From: Podocnemis expansa
Taxonomy: Eukaryota; Chordata; Testudines; Podocnemididae
NCBI GenBank assembly: GCA_007922195.1
Contig: ML681994.1
Location: 47,863,362 to 47,927,361 of the forward strand
Direction of reading: 5' to 3'
Length of the DNA stretch: 64,000 nt
Shown: in pieces, positions 1 through 10,938 of the stretch
How positions within the stretch are numbered: the first letter of the stretch is position 1
Layout: every line of letters begins with the position of its first letter
The notes under the pieces: generated by a model
Told to the model about the DNA's origin: nothing
Database searches by the model: none
Seen by the model: the letters and a program-made list of their open reading frames with translations, nothing else
Translations under genes and position numbers: made by a program

Positions 1-750
1 ATTTTCCACAAGTCTATGGTCTGAGGATAGGCAGGAATTAGCATATCATGGGCAAGCAATAAGAAAAAAAGCAGCTGTCTTTCATGGTGGTTACTACCAC
101 ATACTGGAACAGTGTAAGCTAAAATACATTGGACGACCTCAAGACAAGATTTAGGTATGTCTCTGATGATGATAGTTAAACTAGACCTCAAGAATCATTT
201 GGCCACATACATTACTGGCTTTCTATGCCTGACCAGACTAGAAAAAATAACGGATTCTCACCTGTCATAGAGGTTGGCAATGCCTCAATTTGCCTTCTCG
301 TATTTGTACCCACTTATGAATGTTAAGCTCCAAACACAATAGAACACATCTTTGCCTCTCCCTGGACTCTAGCCTTCACTCTTGCTGACATAAGGCTAAT
401 ATTAATAGGGATCCTGAAAACTGTAGACTGTTACAAGGTCAGGAAGTGACTTTTCTCCCCTCATGGAAATTTTCAACTTTTCATTAAAACAGGTAAACCT
501 TTTATGATTTGAAGACAAACAAAGTGTTTTGATAATTGTGAGTCAAAAGTTGGTGTCTCAGTTTGTGGAAATGAATGCGGATATTTCATTTTAGTTCAGT
601 TCAATATTAACCATGTCTTTCTGAATTGCTGTGGTTCCTAATGCCCCATTGTCCTCTGTGAACTGGGCTCTCTGGTCAAGATTACATTTCCTCTTCCTCT
701 CTATCCTGCCTCCATACAGATTTTTTTCCACAGTCCCTCCTGGACTGAAT
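1..750. other. Non-coding sequence, inferred NAV3 intron
   Basis: AT-rich sequence with no convincing exon, repeat end or RNA gene. Because the first NAV3 coding exon lies on the minus strand at 6496-6738 and ends in a splice donor, this is inferred to be intron. Confidence 0.5.
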
Positions 751-1588
751 GGCTATGTCTACATTAGGGGGCTGTTTTAAGTCGACTTCACAAGGTTGAC
801 TTGAGTTCAACCTTGCAAAGTCAACTTGGGGTATGTCTACATTGGTAGACATACCCTGGCTGAAGCTCAGACCCTGCCTCCTTCCCAGCCCCAATCTGGC
901 TCCCAGCCCCTCTCCACAGGCAGCAGTGGCTGGCAAATGGCCAGGAGCATGTGGAGTTGGCTCCTGTCCTGGCTGCTTGCAAGTGACCAGGGCAGAAGTC
1001 AGTTGCTGGCCCCCGCCACCCATGGAGATGGGCTGGGATTCTGATCAGGCTCTCAGCCCCTTTCCAGAGGCTGCAGGAATTGGCTGCTGGCCTCCACTGC
1101 CTGGGGAGATGGGCTGGGATCCCAATTTGTCCTCCACCTCCTTGCTGCAGGATGCAGGGTCTAGGAGCCGACTTGCATCCCGATCTGTCTCAAAGTTGCT
1201 TGTGCCACGGTACATGCAGCTTGGAGCCTGGTAAAATTCACAGACTCGTAGATCCCAGCCGCTGACCTGCAGTGCCAAGCAGCTTGGAGCCAGACTGGGT
1301 TCCCAGCCCCTTGCTGCGGATGGTGAGAGCCATCTCCAAGCCCCCCATCACTTGTCACGAGGGGCTGGGAGCTGGAACCAGATTGGGCTCCGAGAGCCTG
1401 ATAGGCCCAGGGCTTCCTGCCCTGTGAAGTCAACTTAAAAGCTTAAGTCCACTTACAGAGCAATAGTTATGAAGTCAGCTTAAGTAAGTGCTTAAGTCAA
1501 CTTAATAAATTCTAAATATAGCCCTCATTTTGTTCAAGTTGACTTAAGCCTGCTTAAGTTGACTTAAGCCCCTAGTATAGACATAGCC
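751..1588. mobile_element. Inverted-repeat DNA element (PIF/Harbinger-like MITE), 838 bp
   Basis: The left end GGCTATGTCTACATTAGGGG and the right end CCCTAGTATAGACATAGCC are inverted repeats of each other. Just inside them are many copies of GTTGACTTAAG/AAGTCAACTT-type words. The centre (about 860-1430) is much more GC-rich than the surroundings and explains the overlapping chance ORFs there. A second palindrome, GTATGTCTAC-ATTG-GTAGACATAC at 831-855, repeats the terminal motif inside the element, so this may be two elements nested or a composite. No transposase is visible, so it is non-autonomous. The superfamily is inferred from the terminal motif, which is shared with six other elements in this window. 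Confidence 0.75.
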
Positions 1589-2280
1589 AAGGATTCCCCT
1601 TTTCACATGGTTATTCTCCTTCACAAGGAAGGCTGATATATTTCTGGCATTTCTTCCAAATAAGTCTTGCAGTACTGTACAATTCTCGGGGTGCCACTGG
1701 CAACATCATCTCCAAGAATTTTGTTTAATACTGACCTAGGGTTAAGACACTTTTGGCCTACATCCTTCCTTAAAGGTAAGTAAAAATTATGTTACAGGAA
1801 TCTAAATGCAGGTTTGAAGATTGCTATACATAGGGAAATTTTAGGTTTGCAGGAAGTGAATCAACTTCAGAATCGTATGAACTTATACAAAAGCAATCAA
1901 TTGTTTCTGAACAGGAGGAGCAATGATATAGTACTATGAGACATGAAACTTAGAGGAGAGAGTCTGCATTAGTGGAAGAAGGAAGGGACAAGCATATGGA
2001 GAAATATATAAAGATATTGAAATATGTAAATTTTACAGAAATATGTAAAGATGCCAACAGGAAGAAAGAAGCAGATGACACATATTGAGAGAAAATATTA
2101 AGAAATAAGGAACAGAATAAAGTCAGGAATGAAGGATAAAATCTTATCAACCAAATCATACACTCTAGGATAGATATTGAAATAAATACAACAGATTAAT
2201 CTTGATATGTAACCAGTTTCTGCCAGCAAAAAGCAAGCACAGTGCCCCTGAAACAAAGTTTAATACAGAGAAGAAGGTCA
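1589..2280. other. No recognisable feature
   Basis: AT-rich intronic sequence with only short chance ORFs; no repeat family recognised. Confidence 0.4.
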
Positions 2281-2372
2281 CGAAAGCTCATACTATAAAT
2301 TTGTTAGTCTTTAAGTGCCACAGGACTCTGTTTGTTTTACCAAACTAGACAAACACAGCTGCCCCTTTAGAA
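2281..2372 (+). mobile_element. Penelope-like element 3' fragment
   Basis: Contains CGAAAGCTCATACTATAAAT, then TTTGTTAGTCTTTAAGTGCC and ACAGGACTC, and ends near CACAGCTGCCCCTTTAGAA. This is the same order of motifs as the better copies at 17788, 33854 and 32209. It starts inside the hammerhead-like core, so the upstream half of the ribozyme motif is missing. Confidence 0.65.
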
Positions 2373-4230
2373 ATTGTCAACATGGGTTCAATGGAACATG
2401 AACTACTGATATACAAAGTTGGACAACTAATATTAAATGGCATTTAAGAATACTGGTTTGAATGAAACCCATGAATTAAATCATGTCCTCCCCTGCCATT
2501 CAGTGTGTCCAAGATTGCACCTTATGAATTCACTCCAACAAATGCATTCCTTTTCTCTGCACAATAGTACGAATAAACTGTAAATTTTCCAGTGAAAGAG
2601 AGTATGTTGTGAATACCTGTCTAAAAATATTTTGCATGAGTATTCACCCCATGAGTGTTTACATGACCAACCTAAAAGCTGTTTAAAAGAGTCAGCCACT
2701 CAAGAAGCAGCTATAATAGCATGTGACTTAGGTGACTAATCATACAGAAGAAATAGCCATGAAAGTAATTGACACACATTACATCTAATAATTCATGAGC
2801 AGTCTCTGACCTGAAATGTGTTTGCATAAACTATGTACTGAGAAGTTTCAAATAATGAACAAATGAATAAACTATTTGTTGCAGATAGTTTCCTAGGTTT
2901 CAATACGTTCCCATCCAACAAAGAAAAGAAAAGAAAAGATCCTCATATGCTTTTGCTAACTAATACAAAGAGTTAGATGTTCTTTTCTGTGCAGAAATAT
3001 ATAACTGCAGCTGGAAAAATTCAAAACTATATCACGCCCACAGAAGAGTCCAATGCGCAAACATAGCAGAACTAGTAAGGAAGGTGGTGCATATAGGGAA
3101 ATCTGAATTGATTTCTACAGCAGTATTTATAGCCAGCCCTGGCAATGTCATAATGTGAGAAAGCCAACAGTAGTGTGAAAAGTCTCTAACAACCAGGTAT
3201 AGAGTGCATAAAGATCATGAAGGAAACAGCTGGATGACAGAGTGACCTACTGCATCGACATGTGTAAATCCACATTTATCCTGGAATTCTTAGCATTTAT
3301 AGCAACTTACTTTACAATGAAGATTTTATATGTCAGTCTAAGCACCTTCCAGAATGGACAAAAAAAGATTAGTGATCACCAGTGTTGTATTTGTAATGCC
3401 CTAAAAAGAAATGTTAAAGTCTACAATACATCAGCCAACAACAAATGTTAACCAGATGATTAATTCATATATTCCATTGTCTTTTACATATATAGATTCA
3501 ACATTTTTCCCCCTCAAAATCACAGTTGCCACATATCCAATTATATAACGTACTCACACAAACTATACACTGTATAAGCAGATTTCACTCTTATTTGGAA
3601 ACTTTGACTAGGTATTCATTATGCTTTAAGTGAAAGACCTTTTATCTGATCACTGTTATAATGGAAACATTCTTAAAGTACAGCACTCTGTACCACAGAG
3701 TCATGTAGGAATATCATATGTTTGATTAATATGTTTGCTAACCAGGAAAATCAACCAAAGTACTATTGAGAAAAGCACATGAACGTGGTCAAACTTTGGG
3801 ACAGTGCCATCAGTAATGTGGAATTTACATCTGCCCAGAGCAAACCTGAAAGGACGTTAACCCTAATAACTCATTGAAAACTTGTGCATAGCCACACATT
3901 TTAGCTAATCTAGGCTTGAAACTGAAGGTAGCCAAGGGGAGTGTGGGAGGCAGGAAGGAGTATATCTTCCACTCAGTGATATGAGACAATATCATTCAAA
4001 AGTTTTAGAATGGAATTTTGGTGCCCATTAGTAATGAGACCTAAAGGTAGCTTTCATAGCCACCACTATTTGTGCCCCAATATGTTTTGACAAAATGACC
4101 TCCCAGGACTGATATGAATGGGAAATAGGGCTTTTGTTTTCATGGTTTGTTTATTTATTTTTGAGTTTAAGATAGATATCCAAAAGCCATGGACTTTTGG
4201 AGCTCTGTCTCTGCACATACTGTAATGAGT
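2373..4230. other. No recognisable feature apart from simple runs
   Basis: AT-rich intronic sequence. A short (AAAAG)n run lies at about 2921-2939. Nothing else can be supported. Confidence 0.4.
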
Positions 4231-4270
4231 AATGTATATTACATTATATATATACACATACACACACACA
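4231..4270. repeat. Microsatellite (TA)n/(CA)n
   Basis: Alternating TATA/TACA passes into a pure CA run. The flanks contain GAGTAATGTAT/ATGTATTACTC words in opposite orientation, so the tract sits in an imperfect palindrome. Confidence 0.8.
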
Positions 4271-4654
4271 ATGTATTACTCACTACGGTAGTATATTATA
4301 CAGATATGTTATGTGTATTTTACACATCACTCACTACAGTTGTATATACTGTAAAGAGTAATCTCTTTGCAGTGCTACCTAGTACATTTAACATAGTCCT
4401 GTTTTAAGACGCATTATATAAAAGCACACTAGGTGAATTTTAATGCACACCAGTAGGGTCTACACAAACTAATTAATGTGCAACATGTTAGTGCACTTTA
4501 ACTATTTCTGATGTTTTTCCAGTGCTTACTGGCTAAGCAACAGATTCTCTTTCTTTCCTTCTTTCTTGGTGGGTGGGGTATTGGGTATTTCATTGGTGTT
4601 TATCAGTTTAAATGGAAAACTAGACGTTTTACAAATATGACAAAAGGTATTGAA

Positions 4655-5045
4655 TAATATAGGCCATATTTTCAAAATGCAGTGCCTAATGTTAGGCTCT
4701 GAAATCTATATTTAAGTATCTAAATGAAACTTGCCTGATTTCCAGAAGTGCTGATTGCTCACATTTCCCACTGGCTTCAGCAGCTTTATTTCTCTAGTGT
4801 CTCCTGATTTCAGCAGAAGTTTCAGGCACTCATTGGCCACTATAAAACAGCTGCAGAAGTCAGTGTTAAACTTGAGTGTTCAGCACCTTTGAGCAGCAGA
4901 CTAGTTTTACTGAGTTCACACTGACTCTAAAGGAAGGCAAAGATTTTGAAGCCTAACTTTAGAGTCAATGTGAACACCTTGGTCTTAACTGTTAAAAGCC
5001 AGGCGTCCAAAGGTGTTTAGTACCTAGCAGCTCTCAGTGAGAACT
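4655..5045. repeat. Degraded palindromic amniote repeat(s)
   Basis: Words such as CATATTTTCAAAATGCAGTG, TTCCAGAAGTGCTGA, CAGCACCTTTGAG and GCGTCCAAAGGTGTTTAG match the short palindromic family seen at 58730-58914 and 62041-62125. The copy is old and boundaries are approximate. A pyrimidine tract (CTTT)n lies just upstream at about 4546-4570. Confidence 0.4.
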
Positions 5046-5289
5046 CAGGGAGCCAGTGTATCCTGAGCTCTATTCAGCAAGAATCTATAGGCTTTAAAGC
5101 ATACCAGATGAACATCATTTTTAGTGTGTCAAAAGGCTTTACTAATACTAATCTGCACATTACAAGTATTTGATGAAAAAGGAAAACTGAAGCTGTTTCT
5201 GTTCACTCACAGGTAAGAATAATCATTCTTTGAATTTCTGTAAAGTTTTTTTCTGTATAGCAACTTGGCCCTTTGTTGGAGGGGCAAGT

Positions 5290-5455
5290 CTGACTGCTAC
5301 AGAGAATTCAATGAGAAGTAAAAACAGAGGCACAAAGAAATTAAGGGACATGCTCAAGATCTCACAGAAAGTCTGTGGCAGAGCTGTGAACAGACTTGAA
5401 ATCTTCACCTTCCCAGTCTTGTGCTTTAAGTACAAAACCCGCCCTCTTCATGTCA
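5290..5455 (+). repeat. MIR-type SINE remnant
   Basis: The conserved MIR core order is visible: GAGGCACAAAGAAATTAAGG, GACATGCTCAAGATCTCACA, GTCTGTGGCAGAGCTGTGAA and CCAGTCTTGTGCTTTAAG. MIRs are old amniote tRNA-derived SINEs. The overlapping 108-aa ORF at 5230-5556 is therefore not a gene. Confidence 0.75.
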
Positions 5456-6495
5456 CAGAAGTCCCACACTCACAAACTAAAGACCATGAAGAACATATAT
5501 TGTGTGTCACCAGCCAGTGCAATAGCTATGATGATGTACATGTTTCCTTAAAATAAAATGAATCCATTATACAAACTAGCTTAATATCAGTAAAGTAATC
5601 AATGCCCACAACAGCGGTAAAAAGATGGAAAGTAGGCATGTAAACACTTTGCTGTACTGAGTTGCATTACCTCTAAATCCCTGTAGATGAAGGATCCACA
5701 CTGTAGGTAAAGGCTCCACAAAACTGCATGTTACTGACAAGAAGGGATACAATGGTATTGCTAGTCCCAAAAACATAATAAAAAACACTGAAAAGAGATT
5801 AGCAGTGTCTAAAGACAAGCATCTTAGTCTTAAAATCATGGCAGTTGTCCCCAGATAAGCAAATTTCTCTGTTTTACATCACCATTAAATCAGAGCAGGT
5901 TAAAGTTATCTGAAAGTGTGGCAGACAGTATAATGCTATTTTACAGAAATGAGAAAGACAGGTACTTTTCAGTGAGGATCTGTTTTTCTGGTTCAATGGT
6001 TCTGCAGCAAGACTAAGCCATATCTTTTGAAAATTGGACAGAACGATCAATGGATTGTTTTCATTTTAAAGGCATCTCCCTGGGGGAGTAAGTGTGGGTG
6101 TGGGAGCCCTTTTTAACATTGTAATATAACATGAAGCTGCCAAGTTTCAATATTTTCTTATGCACTGTCATGTGATAGTTCTGCTTATCTTGGTCTCAGC
6201 ATGATTTTTATCACTGTGTCATAGACTCACCCGTGCTCTTCTCATAAAGTATCACTCCATTAGATATCATAAAAAGTACATTAGAAAAAAGAATATCTAT
6301 TTAAACTCCAACAAGAAACTAAACCAATTTCAATACATGCTCTGTTAGTATAGTCACTGTACAGTTATCATCAACACAAACTACCTCCTATGTTTCACAT
6401 GCACTCCATGTTCACAGTGGCATTTGGTAAAGGCAGATTCAGACCTTGCATAACTAAATCAGCATTTCAATTTGCAGGTAAAGTTCAAAACTAAC
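5456..6495. other. Inferred start of NAV3 intron (minus strand)
   Basis: Sequence directly downstream, on the minus strand, of the NAV3 donor site at 6495. It is AT-rich, with no second NAV3 exon found. The calponin-homology exon that should follow is not recognisable anywhere in 1-6495, so the intron extends beyond the window. Confidence 0.5.
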
Positions 6496-6738
6496 CTTGC
6501 TATCCTCTGTCTCCTGGGTTTTTCCTTGTAGTGTTTTCTTCTCTCCAAATTCACAGGTTGACTTTAATGTAAGCTGACAAGAAAGCATTGAGCTCTCTGC
6601 CCCAGTAAGCTCCAAAGACTTTGATGAATATTGCTGTGACCCAGTCGTGCCAAGATTTGGTATCGGAAGGGCAGTATGAACAGGCTTTGACCCTACAGCT
6701 GGCTGTCTTAGCTTTGAGGCAACCCCAAGTACAGGCAT
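6496..6738 (-). CDS. NAV3: NAV3, first coding exon (neuron navigator 3, N-terminus)
   Basis: The minus strand encodes 81 residues starting MPVLGVASKLRQPAVGSKPV, which I recognise as the N-terminus of vertebrate neuron navigator 3, a large microtubule plus-end-associated protein acting in axon guidance and cytoskeletal dynamics. Further matching segments are HTALPIPNLGTTGSQ, SSMLSCQLTLKSTCEFGEKK and TEDSK. The reading frame ends in AGCAAG followed by GTTAGT at 6495, a standard 5' splice site in phase 0. In the known protein a calponin-homology domain follows, which must come from the next exon outside this window. The frame stays open upstream of the ATG to a possible acceptor (TTTGGCAG at 6763), so the exon may begin at 6762 with a short 5' UTR. 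The exon covers only about 3 percent of a roughly 2,300-residue protein. It has no stop or frameshift and is an intact exon, not a pseudogene. The start was chosen because it matches the family's start. Confidence 0.93.
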
Positions 6739-6907
6739 GGCTTCTATAAAAGTATCTTCTTTCTGCCAAAGAAAATGCCTCTGACCTCAGTCTGGTAGAC
6801 TCCAGCTTCAGTAATTCCAGAACAAATACTTTAAACAAAAGTAGCAGTCATCTTTAAAAGCTTCTTAAAACAATACTACGACTTTCATGAAGAGGCAAAA
6901 GTTTCTC

Positions 6908-6952
6908 CATCTCTCTCTCTCTCTTTCTCACTCACATACACAGATACACACA
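6908..6952. repeat. Microsatellite (CT)n followed by (CA)-rich tract
   Basis: A CTCTCTCTCTCTCTTTCTC run passes into ACACAGATACACACACT. It lies about 170 bp upstream of the NAV3 start codon on the minus strand, so it may fall within the 5' UTR or proximal intron. Confidence 0.75.
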
Positions 6953-7264
6953 CTGTTTAGTCAGTGGCTGCATAAGACTAAACACTCCTTTGGGGCGTGA
7001 ACTTTTCTTGAAGGTAACTGACACAAAGCTGCCTGTCTGGGATTAAAGAACACATAAATTTGCTTTTTTCTTCTCCCTACAGCATTCCAGTTCTGTGCAT
7101 TAAGTGAATGGGTAGGGAGGAGGGCAGAAAGAAGAAATCTCCTTGCACTCCAACTGTCAAAACAGCACTAAGACCACAACACTGGAAACACAGACCTCTT
7201 CCTGACTACATAAATAACCAGCCCACATCTTAAAAAAAAACAAAACTTTTTAAAAAAATTAAAC

Positions 7265-7560
7265 CTGAGTGGCAGCCAAAGCAAACAGCTGTTGGAAGAG
7301 TTTTTAGCCCGGAAACAATCTCTACGATGAAGTTGTTTGTCTGATTCCTGGCTATTTTTCATTGCTGACAGCCATGAGCTACGGTGTTTCATTCCCTGTT
7401 CATCCCGTGAAATCAGGTTCAAATCGTGCAAGAGCGTGGCTAGCAACAGACGCTGAATCATAGCATGGGTAACGTCTGCCTCTGCTGTGAAAAATCCATG
7501 CAAAAACAAAGGGCAGGATATAGGAAAATCACAAGCATTGTTACGAGGTTTAGTCAACAT
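7265..7560 (-). promoter_or_regulatory. Candidate NAV3 5' UTR/upstream exon or promoter segment
   Basis: This stretch keeps about ten CpG dinucleotides in 300 bp, whereas neighbouring sequence has almost none. That suggests an unmethylated promoter or a constrained exon. On the minus strand it also carries a good splice acceptor (TTTTTGCATGGATTTTTCACAG, exon from 7484) and a possible donor (CTCAG|GT, exon end 7265), and it lies inside a 130-codon open frame. I do not recognise any protein in that frame, so I favour a non-coding 5' exon or promoter over coding sequence. Its position 0.5-0.8 kb upstream of the NAV3 start fits. No clear TATA box or other named site can be assigned. Confidence 0.35.
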
Positions 7561-8763
7561 GATTTTTCAATTTTTTTTGCTAACGTCATCTATTCACTTT
7601 TAACACTTGCCATTCTAAAAGCATTCATAACTCCATAAAATTGATATCTAAAGTGTCCAAAATACCCTATCTAAAAACTCTTTTACACTTATGAATGCCA
7701 AACACATAGAACAAGCAATAAAATCAGTCAAGGTGGACTATACACATAGATAAGTGGGGACATATAACATTACTTATGACCTGGTCAGATCTAGGTGTAG
7801 ATAGAAATTGGCATGAAAATCAATTATGGATACACATTCATACCCACCAATGACCATTAAATCACTCCACAGATATATAGAACCACCTGATTCTTCTCAA
7901 AGTTTGGAGTACATTTTGCACATTGCTTATAGAGTTAAATAAAACAGCAAGAATAAATTCTATCATCCATCCATACCAGGTGAGTCCCCGTTAAATTGTG
8001 ACTAATTTTTGAAAAAAGCAGTTGAGTAAAAATGATGCTATCTGTCTCAAACAAATTCCCTGCCTATGTTGAGTCATATTTGCTGACATTATTGAGAAAA
8101 ATAACCTTTTCTCCTGTTTTTTTCACCAGAACTGACCCTGTTATGGGAGGATGATCAGCTATCCTGGCTCTAACACTGCAACCAGAATTAACAACAAAAT
8201 CCAAATTCCATAACTTTTATTTCTAGTAATGATATTCAAGTAAAAAAAAGGTTTGACTTTCAGATCTCAGGTTAAATTCGCAGTGGTGACAGTCAGAAAA
8301 AAGAACTAAAAAAATTGAAAAATAAATGTGGACCCTTGCTCAGCCATTATAGAGAGTTACTTTTCAATATATAACTACACTTCAATACGCAATATTAGTA
8401 TCTATTTTTTATTCATTTACACAATAGCAGAATCATAAAACAGGGTCAAAAAGTCAGTCTACTTTGTCTCCTTCTCACAACATTCACCCAGATAGGCTAC
8501 AGAAGGAGACGTGAGGGGGAATTCCAACTGACTTGTGGGGGGGGGTCATCGAAGGAACATATTTTGCAGGCTTTGTTACCCAATAAGGCTCAGCTGGTTA
8601 GGGTGAAGGAATGGTAAACCTGTGGCAGATCCCTCAACTTATCCTCTTTTGTTGCTGCCAGCAGCAGCAGTGCTAGCAGGCTAAACAGCGGAGCGCAATT
8701 CCCTTCCTTGCATCTGACACAAAAGTCTGATACAGTCTTGTTGAACAGCACATATTAGAAATG
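7561..8763. other. No recognisable feature
   Basis: AT-rich upstream flank. Apart from a G9 run near 8537-8545 nothing can be supported. Confidence 0.4.
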
Positions 8764-8993
8764 AGGTGTACATTTTTAATGGTGAGAGTAATTAACCAGT
8801 GGAACTACTTACCAAGGTTTGTGGTGGACTCTCCATCACTGACCATTTCTAAATCAAGCTTGTATATTTACTCCCTAAAGGATGTACTTTAGGAATTATT
8901 TTGGAGAAGTTCTGTAGTCCATGCTATACAAGAGGTCAGATTAGATTAGATGATCACAGAAGTCTAGTCTGGCCTTGGAATCTGTGACTTCAC
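8764..8993 (+). mobile_element. CR1 LINE, 3' end fragment
   Basis: The segment contains the typical CR1 3' sequence order: AATTAACCAGTGGAACTACTT, then GGTGGACTCTCCATCACTGA, then AAGAGGTCAGATTAGATTAG, ATGATCACAGAAGTCTAGTC and TGGCCTTGGAATCTGTGA. CR1 is the dominant LINE of birds and reptiles and is usually 5' truncated, as here. No coding part remains. Confidence 0.85.
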
Positions 8994-9694
8994 ACAATGC
9001 TGCATCATCCCTGCTACGAGCAGTGGTCCTAGCATAGTGTGATGTTCCAGGTCCTTCCGCAGAGCACAAAAGAGGAAGACTACTTGTGCTCTGTTGTCAA
9101 TCCGCAACTTTATAAATGGCATGTATGTGCCAGGACTTTACAATTCTAACACACAGCTGTTACAGTTAAGCTCTAGACAAATAAGACACATGAGATCTGC
9201 CATTTTGCAGCCATGAAGACAGAAAATTCTGGATGTTCAGTTTGGAGTAAAGCACAGGGAAGATGGGCTCCATCCTCAAGGTCTGAATATGAAAAACCCT
9301 TTAACAAGACTAATGATTCAATGAATTGACCAAAATCATAAGATACTTTCTTGAAACTGTGCATTACTATAACACATTATTTCTTAAAATTTTAATTTTG
9401 AAAAGTAATTAGGATGAGCCACAGATTTTGACAATCCTGATATTCCTCTCCTGAAAATGAGTGATGTGGTCATGGTATCTTTAGTTTTTGGGGTTTTTTT
9501 TCAATCCACTTGACACAAAAACCCTAAAGGTAATCAGTAAGCAACCTACTACCTCCAGAGAGAAAAAAGGATGGAACCAATAATGCATAGCTGATCTGCC
9601 TGGGAGGTAATGACCAATACCGGCAGTAGGTTATTCTTTCAACATTTATTTTAATCACATTATTCTTATTTTTATCCTACCACTGACTAACTGC

Positions 9695-10650
9695 CCCAGA
9701 TTAAGGGTGCCATAGTGCTAGGTACTTTACAAACAGAATAAAGCCATGAAGGGTTTATAATCAAATGAAAACAACATGCAGCAAGTGGGTGTAGAACAAT
9801 CTGAAGGAATACGTAGAGGAGGAGAAGAAAAAAGTGTAATAAGAATATGCTTTTACACAGGCCAGTTATGTAGACAGCAGGTTACAAGTCATTCAGTTTA
9901 AAAAAAAATTCTAAATTAAAGCTAAACAAACAAGCATACAAGAGAAATATCTGATGAGCATACTGCTATCTACCCATCTGCCATGCTTGACATTTTCCTG
10001 TAGACTTCACAGTGGAAGTAGGCCCTTACAAGGAGATGAAAGAACAAAGAGTAGGTTTTCCAGACTAGCTAGAATAGGGTGTTCCAGGCACACGGGAAGA
10101 TGCTTGTACACAAGTGGACAAAGAGGTTATAGAAACTGGCATTGCTAGAGTAGCCAGCGCGAGAGCAGAGGCAACACAGTGAGAAACAAAATGGCATGCT
10201 GGCAAAGTTAGCTTTTGAAGGACCTTAACAATAAGGAACAAAAGCTTGTATTTACCAAGCAGATAAAATAAAGAGAGAGCAGGAACTCAAGAGGAGAGTG
10301 ACATGGTTAGAAAATGGGCAAAAAAGATGATCATAGAAGCAGTGCCCTTAATGGACAAAGGGGAGCAAAGCGAATGTCAGGAGACAGAGAAGAGGAGGCT
10401 GCCATAAATCAAGAGAAGAGGTGAAAAAGGCTTAAATGAAAGATTTAGTCATGTGGACAGAGAAAAACAGACATACCTTAGAGAGACTATGGCAAAAGAA
10501 GTGCCAGGACTTGAATACAGTCTGTATCTGTGCATCTCATAACAGAAGAATCAAAGATGATGCCATGTTACAAGGCTGAGTGACACCAAGGATGACAGTG
10601 TTGTCAAAAGATGTTGAAAGTGGTGAATAAAGATGACTGTTTCCTCTTCT
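9695..10650 (+). repeat. Old MIR/L2-like composite repeat remnant
   Basis: Begins with AGTGCTAGGTACTTTACAAAC, typical of the MIR-like amniote repeat that also supplies GTCCCTGCCCCAAGGAGC at 29362. It continues into purine-rich sequence (TTCCAGGCACACGGGAAG, GTGACATGGTTAGAAAATG, GATGATGCCATGTTACAAGG) that resembles the long flanking part of the same ancient repeat. Boundaries are approximate and the copy is strongly diverged. Confidence 0.4.
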
Positions 10651-10904
10651 TCAAATTGTATAGGACTAAGCACATTAAACTTAAATAATAATTATTAACC
10701 ATAACAACCTGTTTATACAGCAGTTGTCTAAAAGAACCATATAACTAACAAGCCATATAACTAACAGGTACAGTTCACATCAACCTAAAAATGGTATACT
10801 GTACATACAGTGTAAGCATTATCAGAGAATAGCTGTCATTTCTGCTTCTCAAAATTGCAGAACAAACAAATGTGTGAAATCTGAATAGCCTCATAAAAGT
10901 AACA

Positions 10905-10938
10905 AATATATCTATATCTATATCTATATATATATCTT
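10905..10938. repeat. Microsatellite (ATATCT)n/(TA)n
   Basis: Repeats of ATATCT merge into a TATA run, directly at the end of the 174-codon minus-strand open frame at 10924-11448 that I reject as a gene. Confidence 0.8.

Noticed and set aside
3242..3451. Short plus-strand frame with several Cys
   Set aside because: No start context, no homology recognised, and it lies within the inferred NAV3 intron.
5230..5556. 108-codon plus-strand frame
   Set aside because: It lies on a MIR remnant.
1..6495. Search for the second NAV3 exon (calponin-homology domain)
   Set aside because: No segment encoding the expected domain start was found on the minus strand; the first intron is long in other vertebrates.
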